NCBI RefSeq assembly: GCF_001816145.1
Contig: NZ_MDZB01000131.1
Coordinates: 1 to 64,000 of the forward strand
DNA length: 64,000 nt
Direction of reading: 5' to 3'
Source of the DNA: Hymenobacter lapidarius
Lineage (GTDB): Bacteria > Bacteroidota > Bacteroidia > Cytophagales > Hymenobacteraceae
Shown: positions 45,743 to 54,846 of the stretch, piece after piece
Layout of the letters: each line of letters starts with the position of its first letter
How positions within the stretch are numbered: the stretch's first letter is position 1
Made by a program: the position numbers and the translations under genes
Notes under the pieces: generated by a model
Told to the model about the DNA's origin: nothing
What the model saw: the letters and a program-made list of their open reading frames with translations, nothing else
The model's database searches: none

Positions 45743-46510
45743 TTATTCGTACAAATCCTGCGGGTCGGCCGCGGCCAGTTCTACTAAGAACTGCCCGATG
45801 TTGGTGGTCGCGGCCTCCAGAAACGCGGCGCCTTTTTCGGCAGTGGCCTCGGTGGGGTCGCCCACGCCGGTGTCGGCCGTCACCTTGCTCCATTCGCGCT
45901 GGGCCCAGGCCCAGCCCTGCCGCAGGGCCGCGATGCGGAACTGCTTGGCCGCCCCATCGCCGGCGTCGGCCAGGGGGCTTACCAGGTCGGGGGCAATGTG
46001 CAGCATGGCGCTTGTTTCCAGGGCGTCGGCGTGGTCGCCGGGCGCCGTGAAGTACTGGCTGCGGTCGGCCGCCTTAAACCAGTTGAGCGTGCTGAGAAAC
46101 ACCGTGGGAAACTCGGCCTGCAGCTCGCGCAGGATTTGCCGGAAGTCGTTGCCGCCGTGGCCGTTCAGAATCACCAGCTTGGGAATGCCCTGGCGCGCCA
46201 GCACCTGCACCAGGTCGCGCACGATGGCCAGCTGCGTGCTGGGATTCAAATTCATGTCCAGGGTAATGTCGAGCTGGCCGGTATTTACGCCGAAGGGGAT
46301 ATTGGGCAGCACCACTACTTTGGCGCCCTGCTCCCAGGCTTTGCGGGCGGCTTCGGCGGCCACGTAGTCGTTCTGGATGTTGTCGGTGGCGTAGGGCAGG
46401 TGGTAGTTGTGCGCCTCGGTGGCGCCCCAGGGCAGCACCACCACCTGGTAGTGGGCCTCGCGCACGGTGTGCCAGGTGGTTTCGGCCAAGATGTAGGGAC
46501 GCGGCGCCAT
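45743..46510 (-). CDS. Creatininase family protein
   Basis: A 255-residue metal-dependent amidohydrolase of the creatininase family, which includes creatinine, formamidopyrimidine and mycofactocin-type enzymes. Metal-ligand motifs are visible: LPWGATEAHNYHLPYATDN, ILNGHGGNDFRQI and PGDHADALETSAML. Length is typical. ATG 46510 is preferred over a TTG at 46522. The next gene upstream (GNAT) starts from the same strand with 54 bases between, so the two may be co-transcribed. The true substrate is unknown. Confidence 0.9.
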   Translation of the reverse strand: MAPRPYILAETTWHTVREAHYQVVVLPWGATEAHNYHLPYATDNIQNDYVAAEAARKAWEQGAKVVVLPNIPFGVNTGQLDITLDMNLNPSTQLAIVRDLVQVLARQGIPKLVILNGHGGNDFRQILRELQAEFPTVFLSTLNWFKAADRSQYFTAPGDHADALETSAMLHIAPDLVSPLADAGDGAAKQFRIAALRQGWAWAQREWSKVTADTGVGDPTEATAEKGAAFLEAATTNIGQFLVELAAADPQDLYE

Positions 46511-46564
46511 AGCAGGTTTCAAGAAAAAGCGACGAAGTGTGACCGGCGCGCGAGCGGCCGGGGA

Positions 46565-47134
46565 TTAATTTTCCGGCCAAGCCGCCGGCAGCGCGTCCCG
46601 TTCGAGCAGCACAATGGGCTGGTCGTGGTAGGTGGTGCGGGCGTATTCGCGGTAGCCGAACCTGGCAGCTACTTTCATAGAGGGCGCATTGTCGGGGTGG
46701 ATGATGCAGACCGTGCGTACGAGACCAAAATGCGCGTGGCCCCAGGCTAGTACGGCGGCCACGGCTTCGCTGGCAAAGCCTTGGCCGTGCACGGCGGGGT
46801 CCAGCACCCACCCGATTTCGGGCGTGTCGCCCAGCGGCGGGCTCAACTCGCGCTTGAGGCTTAGGAAGCCTACGGCGCCGATAAACCGGCCGCTGGCCTT
46901 CTCCTCCACGGCCCAGAAGCCGTACCCCATCACCACCCAGTGGCCCGCGCTGCGCAGCAGCAGCTTCCACACTTCTTCGGCAGGCATGGCCTCGGGGCCG
47001 AAATAGCGGTGGTAAGCGGGCGTGCGGCTCAGGGCAAACCAAGGCTCGAAGTCGTCGGCGCGAAAGCCGCGTAGCACCAGGCGGCTGGTGTCCAGCACGG
47101 GCACCGCAGGCAAGGCGACAGAGGTTGAGTTCAT
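46565..47134 (-). CDS. GNAT family N-acetyltransferase (RimJ/RimL-like)
   Basis: A 189-residue acetyltransferase resembling the RimJ/RimL branch, with TSRLVLRGFRADDFEPW at the N-terminus and the acetyl-CoA region EIGWVLDPAVHGQGFASEAV followed by IHPDNAPSMKVAARFGY. Length is normal. The ATG at 47134 is used. It precedes the creatininase-family gene on the same strand. The acceptor substrate is unknown; many members are detoxifying or modify ribosomal proteins. Confidence 0.9.
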   Translation of the reverse strand: MNSTSVALPAVPVLDTSRLVLRGFRADDFEPWFALSRTPAYHRYFGPEAMPAEEVWKLLLRSAGHWVVMGYGFWAVEEKASGRFIGAVGFLSLKRELSPPLGDTPEIGWVLDPAVHGQGFASEAVAAVLAWGHAHFGLVRTVCIIHPDNAPSMKVAARFGYREYARTTYHDQPIVLLERDALPAAWPEN

Positions 47135-47394
47135 AAGCAAGAGAAAAGAATCCGGCGATAGCGCCCCGGGCTATGCCGGCAAGGCAAAATTCGGGGTTTG
47201 CACGATGCCCGGCCTATTGACAACCAAGATGAGCATGGCGCCGACTAAGAGGCCGAAAGATAGAGCGAAGTGCTACGACTGCTCAGAACCGAAGCAGCGT
47301 TACCGCAATACCGAAATTATTTTCAGGGCTGTGTACCTCCCTTTTTCCACTCAGGAATTGTGTTAAGCCCTACCCAAAAGGCAGGGCTAAGGCT

Positions 47395-48732
47395 CTACCA
47401 CGACCCGCTGTTGTCGTCGTCACCATCGAAGCCACCACCGCCGGAATCGCCGGAATTGGGGTCGTCGTAGGAAGAGTTGTCATCGGCCGAGAAGTAGTCG
47501 CCCGAGTTGTTGGCCGTGTCTTCCGCAGAGAAATAATCGGGGGCGGTATTTCCGGCGTCCCCGCCGTCGCGCGACGAAAAGTAACCGTTGGCGGCACCTG
47601 TGCCCGCGGCGCCCGAACCGGCACCACCCAGGCCGGCTGCCGTGCCAGGGCCCGGGTTGCCGGTATTGCCTTCGTTGCCCAGGCTGTTGCTACCGGTGTC
47701 GTGGCCCGAGGCCATGCGGTTGCCAAGGTAGGCGCCCGCGGCGGCGGCGGCGCCAGTGGCCAGCATGCCGCCCATGCCCATGCCGCCGCCACCCATCATG
47801 CCGCCCTGGTTTGGGTTGTTGTAATTGTTGTTGCCCTGGCCCGGGCCGCCCGAGGGGCCGTTGGGCCGGTTGGGCAGGAAGTTGGGGGTAGCATTGGGAT
47901 TATTGGATTCGCGCCGGTTGGGCAGGAAGTCAGGGGCAGCACTACCAGGCGCGCTGTTGGATGGTCCCGCCGGGGCGGCGCTGCGCCGCCGGAACATGCG
48001 CACCAGAAACCACAGCACGCCGCCCACGGCCAGTGCCCCAATCAACAGCGTTCCCATGCCCGGCCCCGTCGATTCGGGCTCGGCAGGAGACGACAGCATT
48101 GGGTCGTAGGGTGTACTGGCAACCGGCGTTTCAGCCGCGCCCGATGGGTTGGCGCCGGTAGCATCAGTGCCTGTCGCAGCGCCCAGTGCGTCCGTAGAAG
48201 AAGGTGTGGCCAACTGGGCCGCCTGTGGGGCTGATGACGGGTTGGCCGTAGCCATCAGGGTATTGAGACCGGCACGCAGCCCCGCAAAGTAGTTGCCCTG
48301 CTTGAAGCCGGGCGTCATTTCGGCGATGACACGGCTGGTCACGGCCGGGGTAATGGTGCCGGCCAGCCCGCTGCCGGGCTGAATGGTCACTTGGCGCTCC
48401 TGGCCGCTGAGCAGCACCACCACGCCGTTGTTTTTGTCGCGCTGGCCCACGCCCCAGGCCGTGCCCAGGGCCCGGCCGTAGTCGGCCACGCTGCGCCCGC
48501 CCAGGGAGGGCACGGTCACCACTACTATTTGGGTGCCGGTGTTGTCGGCGTAGCGCCGCAGGCCGCTTTCCAGCTTTTTGGCATCGGCCGGCTCCATCAG
48601 CCCGGCCTGGTCATTCACAAATTTGAAGGGATTCGGCCGGGGCGGCAACCCCTCGGCGCCGGATTGCGCGGCCACGGGGCCCGCGAAGACCGCCGAGACC
48701 AGCAACAGCAAAAGAAACAAGAGACGAGGCAT
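47395..48732 (-). CDS. TPM-domain membrane protein
   Basis: A 445-residue exported protein. It has a signal peptide (MPRLLFLLLLLVSAVFAGPV), then a TPM domain (FVNDQAGLMEPADAKKLESG, TGTQIVVVTVPSLGG, GVGQRDKNNGVVVLLSG), a transmembrane helix near residues 230-250 (GMGTLLIGALAVGGVLWFLV), and a long Gly/Asn/Asp-rich tail with an FxADD-type acidic pattern ending GGGFDGDDDNSGSW. The layout matches YgcG-type TPM proteins in the envelope, whose role (possibly photosystem or cell-envelope repair) is poorly known. It stands alone. Confidence 0.9.
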   Translation of the reverse strand: MPRLLFLLLLLVSAVFAGPVAAQSGAEGLPPRPNPFKFVNDQAGLMEPADAKKLESGLRRYADNTGTQIVVVTVPSLGGRSVADYGRALGTAWGVGQRDKNNGVVVLLSGQERQVTIQPGSGLAGTITPAVTSRVIAEMTPGFKQGNYFAGLRAGLNTLMATANPSSAPQAAQLATPSSTDALGAATGTDATGANPSGAAETPVASTPYDPMLSSPAEPESTGPGMGTLLIGALAVGGVLWFLVRMFRRRSAAPAGPSNSAPGSAAPDFLPNRRESNNPNATPNFLPNRPNGPSGGPGQGNNNYNNPNQGGMMGGGGMGMGGMLATGAAAAAGAYLGNRMASGHDTGSNSLGNEGNTGNPGPGTAAGLGGAGSGAAGTGAANGYFSSRDGGDAGNTAPDYFSAEDTANNSGDYFSADDNSSYDDPNSGDSGGGGFDGDDDNSGSW

Positions 48733-48861
48733 GGCGAAGGGGGCTTGGGTGGAAGGAAAGGGCTTTTTGCCTTCTACGTCGCCCGCGCCCGCTTAGCTGC
48801 GGTGGCGGCTTGTTTCCCCTTTTCGGGCCTGCGGCTGGGTGGGCCCGGGCCGCTGCTCCCG

Positions 48862-49431
48862 CTATGCGCCGGCTGCTCCCAGTGCCGCATCGGCCGCCGG
48901 CACCACCGCGCGCTCAAAGCGTAGCCGGCCATCAGGGGTGGTGCCCTCCGGCTCAAACCCGTTGCCGGCCAGCACGTGCTGCGCGGGCAGGTCGGCAGCG
49001 GTGGTGTGGGCCACCAGCTGCAGCACCATGCCGGTAGCGGCCGCCTGCTGCAACAGGCCCGCCACCAGCTCCGTGCCCAGGCCCTGGCCGCGCCACCCGG
49101 CGGCCACGGAAAACTCAATTTCGGCCAGCCCCGCCGCATCGGGCGGGCCCATGAAGCCACCGGCCCCGATGAGGGTGCGCGGCACGTCGCCTTCCGCTTT
49201 GCGCAGAGCATACCAGCCGTACCAGCCGGCGGCGGTGCGCCCCCCGGCCGTGAGCTGCTCCAAGAAATAGGTCATGGCCTCGCGGTTGTGGTGGCCGGGT
49301 GGCCAGTCGGCGGGCAGGGCGGCGCCCAGCAGCACCGGAAAGTACTGGGGCTTGTGCAGCTCAGCCGTGAGCAGGGCGCGGCTGGCCGCCAGCAGCAGCA
49401 GGCGGGGGGTGTGGGTGATTAAAGGAATCAT
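48862..49431 (-). CDS. GNAT family N-acetyltransferase
   Basis: A 189-residue acetyltransferase starting MIPLITHTPRLLLLAAS. The core is visible as IGAGGFMGPPDAAG, then EIEFSVAAGWRGQGLGTELVAGLLQQA with the acetyl-CoA loop, and VLAGNGFEPEG near the C-terminus. Length is normal. No operon partner; the TPM gene follows on the same strand after about 130 bases. Substrate unknown. Confidence 0.88.
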   Translation of the reverse strand: MIPLITHTPRLLLLAASRALLTAELHKPQYFPVLLGAALPADWPPGHHNREAMTYFLEQLTAGGRTAAGWYGWYALRKAEGDVPRTLIGAGGFMGPPDAAGLAEIEFSVAAGWRGQGLGTELVAGLLQQAAATGMVLQLVAHTTAADLPAQHVLAGNGFEPEGTTPDGRLRFERAVVPAADAALGAAGA

Positions 49432-49639
49432 ACTTAAAAAGGACTATGGCCCACGTGGCAACCGGCCGGGCCTGGGCGCCGGGACGCGGCGAAGCCAGCG
49501 CCACGCCACCCGAAAGCCCAATAATCTACCTGATACCGCCAGCCAAAGCAAAAAGTTGAATTCCGACAGTAACTGCCTGATTTTTTGGAGAGGTCCAGTG
49601 TATCTTTATTTGCTCACCCGATTTGCTCACTCGCACCCG

Positions 49640-50083
49640 TTGGTCCCCGTACATGCCTGTTGCGCTTCTGCTGTACTCGACCTGCATTACGACGACGAAA
49701 ACGCCTGGCTTTACCTGGACTGGAAAGGCCCGCAGGAGTTGGAGTTGGTGCAGGCTGCTTGCCAGGACGTGCTGGCCTTTATCAAGCAAACCGGGGCCCG
49801 GAAGGCGCTGAACGACAACACCCACATCACGGAAACCAGCTGGGACCTGGCGCGGTGGGTAGGCTACGATTTTATTCCGCAAGTGGCCGCCGCCGGGCTG
49901 GAGTACATCGCCTGGGTGTGCAGCCCGCTGCTCAGTTGCCGGACCAATCTGGGCCTCATGTCTTCTTTCAGCGACCAAAAGCCCCAGGTGGCTGTTTTCG
50001 ATGAAATAGCGGCCGCTTACGGGTGGCTGAACAGCGTGCATGCTTCCGGCCCGGCCCGGGCCACTTCCCCGAGCGGCACCTAG
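49640..50083 (+). CDS. STAS-like small protein D, unknown function, start uncertain
   Basis: The protein-like region runs from AVLDLHYDDENAWLYLDWKG through ELELVQAACQDVLAFIKQTG, ARKALNDNTHITETSW, EYIAWVCSPLLSCRTN and PQVAVFDEIAAAYGWL. It resembles the proteins at 24912, 26709 and 40080 in layout. No ATG opens this frame at a suitable place: a TTG at 49640 is possible, while the ATG at 49652 (MPVALLLYS) is in another frame and would need a frameshift to join. TATCTTTA at 49600-49607 may be a -7 box. Length with the TTG start would be 147 residues. Function unknown. Confidence 0.6.
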   Translation: MVPVHACCASAVLDLHYDDENAWLYLDWKGPQELELVQAACQDVLAFIKQTGARKALNDNTHITETSWDLARWVGYDFIPQVAAAGLEYIAWVCSPLLSCRTNLGLMSSFSDQKPQVAVFDEIAAAYGWLNSVHASGPARATSPSGT

Positions 50084-50304
50084 CAGGCACGGCTTGCCGC
50101 GGGGCGGCACTCTTCCTTTACTGGTGCCGGCCACCGGTTATTTCACTGCTCTAAATTGGGTATAAACCAGTAGGATAATGTGCCCGCAGGCGCCCGCCCG
50201 CCCAGTGCCAGCGGCGCCTGCGCCTCCCTGCCGCCGCTGCCGCCCGCGAGAGTCCGATTGCGGACCCTATATTTATTTCGATTCTCACTTTTCTACTGTT
50301 TCTG

Positions 50305-52365
50305 ATGCGCTGCAAGCTCGTCCTCTCCGCTCTTTCTTTTCTGGCTGCGGCCCAGGTCAGCGCCACTCCCATTGGCACCATTCAAGGCACTGGCAATGAG
50401 GCCAAAGCCGGCACCCACACCATTGAAGCGGTGGTAACGGGCGTGTACAAAGGCCTGAACCCGGCCGGCTTCTACGTGCAGGACGAGACGGCCACGGCCG
50501 ACGGCAACCCCGCCACTTCCGACGCCATTTTTGTGGTGCAAAAAGACCCCACGGTGGCTGTGGGCGACAAAGTGCGCATCACCGGCACGGTGCGGGAAGA
50601 TGCCGGCGCGCCGTCCTTCACCCAGGCCGTGCTGCTGGAGCCGGCGATAACCGTACTCACCAGTGGCAATGCGCTGCCGGCGTTTGTCATGCTCCAAAAC
50701 GGCTCGTTTTCGGTTCGGGACGCGGAGCGGTACGAGGGCATGCTGGTGCAGTTTGTGGCGCCGCTCACCGTCACCGACAACTACAGCCTCAAGCTGCGCG
50801 GCGAGCTCACGCTCTCGGCTGAAGGCGTAACCTACCAGCCCACGCAGTTCATCGACCCCAACGACGACCCCGCCACCGGCACCAGCAGCACCGGCACCCG
50901 CAACCTGGCCGCCGTGAATGCCTACCAGGCCGCCAACGACAGCCGCAGCCTGATTCTCGACGATGGCAGCTCGGCCTCCAACCCGACGCCCATTCCCTAC
51001 CTCGACCCCAAATCGGGCACGGTGCGTGTGGGCAGCACCATCAGCAACCTGCGCGGCATCATGGGCTACGGCTTTGGCAAGTGGCGCCTGCAGCCGCTGG
51101 CCGGTGCCCAGGCACCCACCGTGCGCACGGTGCGCCCGCTGGCGCCGCCCGCGTTCGGGCCGCTCGATTTGAAGCTGGCCAGCTTCAACGTGCTCAATTA
51201 CTTCAACGGCGACGGCGAGGGCGGCGGCTTTCCCACGGCGCGCGGGGCCAAAACCCCGGCCGACTTCATGCGCCAGCGCACCAAAATCATTGCCGCGCTT
51301 CGCCAGATGAACGCCGACGTGGTGGGCCTCACCGAAATTGAAAACGACGGCAACGGTTCTACGTCGGCCATTCAGGACCTGGTGAACGGCCTGAACCAGG
51401 CGATGGGCGCCAACACCTACGTGTTTGTGAACGACGGCGACGCCAACAAGCAGCCCAACAACACCGACCTGATTCACAACGCCATCATCTACAAGCCCGC
51501 GGCCGTGGCCCCGCTGGGCCCGGCCCTGATTGCCACCGTGCCGGGCGTGTTTGAGCGCCCGCCCCTGGCGCAGGTGTTCGTGACCAAGCGCAAGGCCCGG
51601 GCCGACACGCTGGGCTTTGTGGTGAACCACTTCAAGAGCAAGGGCAGCGGCAGCGGGGCCGATGCCGACCAGAACGACGGGCAGGGCGGCTCCAACGCCC
51701 GCCGCAAGGCCCAGGCCACGGCGCTGGTGGCGTTCATCAATCAGGCCGTGATACCGGCCGGGGCCGCGCGGGTGGTGAGCGCCGGCGACTACAACGCCAA
51801 CTACGAAGAAGACCCCATCGACATCATGCGGGCCGCCGGGCTGGTGCCCGCCACGCCGCCCACCAGCGCTTCCTACGTGTTCAAGGGCCTCACCGGCTCC
51901 CTCGACCACGCCGTGATTACATCCAACCTGGTGGGGTTTCTTGATGTGCAGAAGTGGCACATCAACTCGGCCGAGCCCGTGATGCTGGAGTACGACCAGG
52001 CCGGCGCGGCCACCGACGTCAGTACCCCCTTCCGCAGCTCCGACCACGACCCCGTGCTCATTGGGGTCAACTTCGCGGGCATCCGCAACGCGGCCTCGGC
52101 CCGGGGCACCACGCGCCTGTTTGTGTACCCCAGCCCCGCCGCCGGCCCCGTGGCCTTTAGCCTGGCCAAGATACCGGCCAGTGCCGGCCGCCTCACCCTG
52201 GATTTTTCGCTGCCCCAAGGCACCCGGCTGCTCTCGCTGCAGGGCTCGCCCGGTATGCTTCAGGCCGAGCTTGACCGCTACACCACCCACCTGGCGCCGG
52301 GCATCTACCTGCTGAAGCTGCGCGGCCAGGGCTTTCAGCAAACCCAGCGTGTAATGAAGGAGTAG
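50305..52365 (+). CDS. Secreted endonuclease/exonuclease/phosphatase protein with T9SS tail
   Basis: A 686-residue exported protein: signal peptide (MRCKLVLSALSFLAAAQVSA), an OB-fold-like segment (HTIEAVVTGVYKGLNPAGFY), and the nuclease domain with SFNVLNYFNGD, VVGLTEIENDG, VNHFKSKGSGSGADAD, GDYNANYEEDP and SSDHDPVLIGVNF. The C-terminal 75 residues form a T9SS sorting domain (RLFVYPSPAAGPVAF to APGIYLLKLRG). It should be an extracellular nuclease of the ExeM/NucH type used for DNA scavenging. A frameshifted paralogue lies 9 kb upstream. ATG 50305 is at the signal peptide. A weak -7 candidate TATATTTA lies near 50269. Confidence 0.92.
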   Translation: MRCKLVLSALSFLAAAQVSATPIGTIQGTGNEAKAGTHTIEAVVTGVYKGLNPAGFYVQDETATADGNPATSDAIFVVQKDPTVAVGDKVRITGTVREDAGAPSFTQAVLLEPAITVLTSGNALPAFVMLQNGSFSVRDAERYEGMLVQFVAPLTVTDNYSLKLRGELTLSAEGVTYQPTQFIDPNDDPATGTSSTGTRNLAAVNAYQAANDSRSLILDDGSSASNPTPIPYLDPKSGTVRVGSTISNLRGIMGYGFGKWRLQPLAGAQAPTVRTVRPLAPPAFGPLDLKLASFNVLNYFNGDGEGGGFPTARGAKTPADFMRQRTKIIAALRQMNADVVGLTEIENDGNGSTSAIQDLVNGLNQAMGANTYVFVNDGDANKQPNNTDLIHNAIIYKPAAVAPLGPALIATVPGVFERPPLAQVFVTKRKARADTLGFVVNHFKSKGSGSGADADQNDGQGGSNARRKAQATALVAFINQAVIPAGAARVVSAGDYNANYEEDPIDIMRAAGLVPATPPTSASYVFKGLTGSLDHAVITSNLVGFLDVQKWHINSAEPVMLEYDQAGAATDVSTPFRSSDHDPVLIGVNFAGIRNAASARGTTRLFVYPSPAAGPVAFSLAKIPASAGRLTLDFSLPQGTRLLSLQGSPGMLQAELDRYTTHLAPGIYLLKLRGQGFQQTQRVMKE

Positions 52366-52388
52366 CGAATGCCCAGCATAGGCGCGGC

Positions 52389-53702
52389 TTATTCCGCGGT
52401 GGTTTCTTTCTCGGTAGTTTCTTTCTCGGTGTCTTCTTTCTCCGTGGCTTCGGTAATCTCCGCCGCGGTTTTGCGGCCGTGGCGGCGGTCCAGCCAGTTC
52501 ATCACGGGCGTGGCCATAATGCCGTGCAGCGTGATGGACAGCAGCATGCTGAAGGCCAGCACGGCCCACACCTGCCGGGCCTGCGGAAACTCGGCCTTGC
52601 CCAGCGCAAAGGCAACGTAGAAAATGGAGCCAATGCCCCGAATGCCAAAAAACGAGATAACTGCCCGCTCGGCCAGGCTCACCCGCTTCGAGCCCAGCAG
52701 GGACAGCATGCCGCCCAGGGGGCGCAGCACCAGCACCAGCAACAGGCCCATTGCCGCGCCCTCCCAGGTGAGGGCGCTCAGCAGGCCATCGGCCATGGCC
52801 GCGCCCAGCATCAGCAGGATAACCACGATGAACAGGCGCTCCATCTGGTCGGTGAAGGCGTGCATCTGCCGGTGGTACTCGTGCCGGCGCTCGCGGCCGC
52901 GCAGGGTGATGGCGGCAATGAAAACGGCCAGAAACCCGTAGCCGTGCAGCAGCTCCGTGACGGCGTAGGACGTGAGCGTGACCGCCAGCGCCACAAAGCC
53001 GTAGCCCTCCGTTTTGATGCTGACCCGTTTGGGCAGGCTGAAAATGAGGTAGGCCAGGAACTTGCCCGACAGCCAGCCCATGAGCACGCCCGCCCCCACG
53101 CGGTAGCCCACGTCCATCACCAGCCAGTCCACCAGCCGTTCCGACAGGGGCATGGCGGCGGGCAGCAGCGCCAGGGCCAGGTACACAAAGGGAAAGGCCA
53201 GGCCATCGTTCAACCCGGCTTCACCCGTCAAAGCAAAGCGCACGTTGTCTTCGCGGCCTTCGCCGGGGTCGCCCACCTGCACGTCGCCGGCCAGCACGGG
53301 GTCGGTGGGGGCCAGGGCCGCGGCCAGCAGCAGCGCCGAAGCCGGGGCCAGCCCCACCAGCCAGTGGCCCGCCAGCGCCAGTCCGGCAATGGTGAGCACC
53401 ATGAGCAGCAGCACCAGCACCAGCGGCGTGCGCCAAGCCCGCAACGAAAACGGCCGGTCAATCTTCAGGCCCGTGCCCGTGAGGGCCACAATCACGCACA
53501 GCTCCGACAGGTGCGTCACCAGCGGGATGTGCGCCTGCGGGTCGGCCAGGGGCAGGTGCAGCGGCAGGCTGTACACCCCCAGCCCCAGCAGAATGTAGAG
53601 GATGGGGTACGAAAGCGGGTATTTTTCCAGCAGCGACGGCAGCCAGGCCACGCCTAGAATGGCCACGCCGAGCAGCAGCAGCGCGATGGTGTAGAAAGGC
53701 AT
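52389..53702 (-). CDS. CPA1-type cation/proton antiporter
   Basis: A 437-residue inner-membrane protein with about 12 helices. Family signatures are visible: AALAPTDPVLAGDVQVGDPG (the APTDP and later motif), LTGEAGLNDGLAFPFVYLAL with the ND pair used for ion binding, and SFFGIRGIGSIFYVAFAL. These are typical of Na+/H+ or K+/H+ exchangers. The C-terminus is a short charged tail with an EKETT repeat. ATG 53702 is chosen at the first hydrophobic helix. It converges on the nuclease gene. Confidence 0.9.
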   Translation of the reverse strand: MPFYTIALLLLGVAILGVAWLPSLLEKYPLSYPILYILLGLGVYSLPLHLPLADPQAHIPLVTHLSELCVIVALTGTGLKIDRPFSLRAWRTPLVLVLLLMVLTIAGLALAGHWLVGLAPASALLLAAALAPTDPVLAGDVQVGDPGEGREDNVRFALTGEAGLNDGLAFPFVYLALALLPAAMPLSERLVDWLVMDVGYRVGAGVLMGWLSGKFLAYLIFSLPKRVSIKTEGYGFVALAVTLTSYAVTELLHGYGFLAVFIAAITLRGRERRHEYHRQMHAFTDQMERLFIVVILLMLGAAMADGLLSALTWEGAAMGLLLVLVLRPLGGMLSLLGSKRVSLAERAVISFFGIRGIGSIFYVAFALGKAEFPQARQVWAVLAFSMLLSITLHGIMATPVMNWLDRRHGRKTAAEITEATEKEDTEKETTEKETTAE

Positions 53703-53924
53703 TGGCAAAAAAACGCCCGCCGCCGCGTCCCGCACCGTTGCGGGGCCATGGCAGCCGGCCAAGGTAATGCGTCAGCTATACGTCATTATCAGCAAGAGGG
53801 CCGGCCAAAGCCATTGCGCACAGTTGCCCGCCTGGTATTGCTCCTGCCCGGCTCCAAGCGCCACCCGGCCGTTCCCGGCACCCCAGCAGCTAACCGAAAC
53901 CAGAAGTATCTGAGGCCTACTGAA

Positions 53925-54113
53925 TCCCTGCTCTCCCGCATCACCACCAACCCGCGCCAGTACGGCGGCTGGCCCTGCATTCGCGCCATACGCATCCGCG
54001 TGGCCGACGTGCTCCAGCTATTCGCCGCCGGCCTCACCGCCGGGCAGATTCTGGCCGAGATGCCCGACCTCGAAGCCCTCGACCGGCAAGCCGCCCTGCA
54101 ATACGCCGCCTAA
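53925..54113 (+). pseudogene. DUF433 antitoxin copy without a start codon
   Basis: The sequence ESLLSRITTNPRQYGGWPCIRAIRIRVADVLQLFAAGLTAGQILAEMPDLEA is about 85 percent identical by eye to the antitoxin at 54622, but the ATG there is replaced by ACT (ACTGAATCC against TATGGAATCC). It also ends at QYAA, lacking the last ten residues, and no toxin gene follows. The upstream flank is duplicated too (AACCGAAACCAGAAGTATC against AACCGAAACCCGAAGTATC). It is a decayed tandem duplicate. Confidence 0.7.
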
Positions 54114-54117
54114 GCAA

Positions 54118-54507
54118 CTATTGCCGCGAGGGTAGCTGTCCCTTTTCGTTCAGGACCGTGGCAGGTGGCACCGTCCCGGTTTCTATCAGGTGCGCTAGAA
54201 ACTCCTGTTTCGTCACTGCTTGCCGTGGTGCTTTGCCGGCGGCAATTTCTTCGTCGGTCAGGCCGCTGGTTTCGAATATGCGCCCCATCTTCTTGAGCAG
54301 GGATGCCGCGTAGGCCTGACAAGCCGCAAAGTCCTCCGCTTCCAGGTCGGGATAATCGGCCAGGATTTCCGTCTCACTCATGCCGGAAGCCAGATACTCC
54401 AGCACCACCCACACCGGTTAACGCAAGCCCCGCACCACCGGCTGCCCGTGGCAGATGTTCGGGTCGAGAGTAATGCGCGGATGCGCCGCTGAAGCAGCCG
54501 TTTCCAT
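54118..54507 (-). pseudogene. DUF433 protein with a premature stop
   Basis: From ATG 54507 the frame reads a DUF433 N-terminus (HPRITLDPNICHGQPVVRGL), then Arg and a TAA at 54420-54418. In the same frame it continues PVWVVLEYLASGMSETEI, LADYPDLEAEDFAACQAYAA, and a C-terminal extension to LPSRQ. The stop replaces a residue that is normally Y/V in RGLR-x-PVWVVLEYL. No frameshift is involved, so this is a nonsense mutation. Restart at MWVVLEYLASGM (54414) would lack the first strand. It is a different DUF433 subtype from the two flanking copies. Confidence 0.75.
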
Positions 54508-54621
54508 GTGGCTAAGTTACGAAAGCGCCGCCCCGACCCCACGACCCCACGGCCACGCCCACCCCATCCGCCGCCACCGGGGGCGGCAGCGGCGAACCGA
54601 AACCCGAAGTATCTTAGCCGT

Positions 54622-54846
54622 ATGGAATCCTTGCAGCATCGCATCACCACCAACCCGCGCCAGTGCGGCGGCCGGCCATGCATTCGCGGCATGCGAATCC
54701 GCGTGGTCGACGTACTACAGCTATTCGCCGCCGGCCTCACCGCCGAGCAGATTCTAGCTGAGATGCCCGACCTCGAAGCGGCCGACTTGCAAGCCGCCCT
54801 GCAATATGCCGCCCGCCAGCTCGACTACCCGCGCCTGGCCGCATGA
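54622..54846 (+). CDS. DUF433 antitoxin of a type II toxin-antitoxin pair
   Basis: A 74-residue DUF433 protein starting MESLQHRITTNPRQCGGRPC. DUF433 proteins carry a helix-turn-helix-like fold (here VVDVLQLFAAGLTAEQILAE) and act as antitoxins beside DUF5615 PIN-like toxins. The stop codon overlaps the toxin start (ATGA), giving translational coupling. The longer open frame upstream is proline-rich and not conserved. TATCTTAG at 54610-54617 is a weak -7 candidate, so the mRNA may be nearly leaderless and autoregulated, as in VapBC-like systems. Confidence 0.85.
   Translation: MESLQHRITTNPRQCGGRPCIRGMRIRVVDVLQLFAAGLTAEQILAEMPDLEAADLQAALQYAARQLDYPRLAA

Noticed and set aside
50293..52569. A 758-codon minus-strand frame opposite the nuclease gene
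   Set aside because: It is the shadow of a secreted nuclease with signal peptide and sorting domain; the antisense product is Gly/His/Val-rich without a fold.
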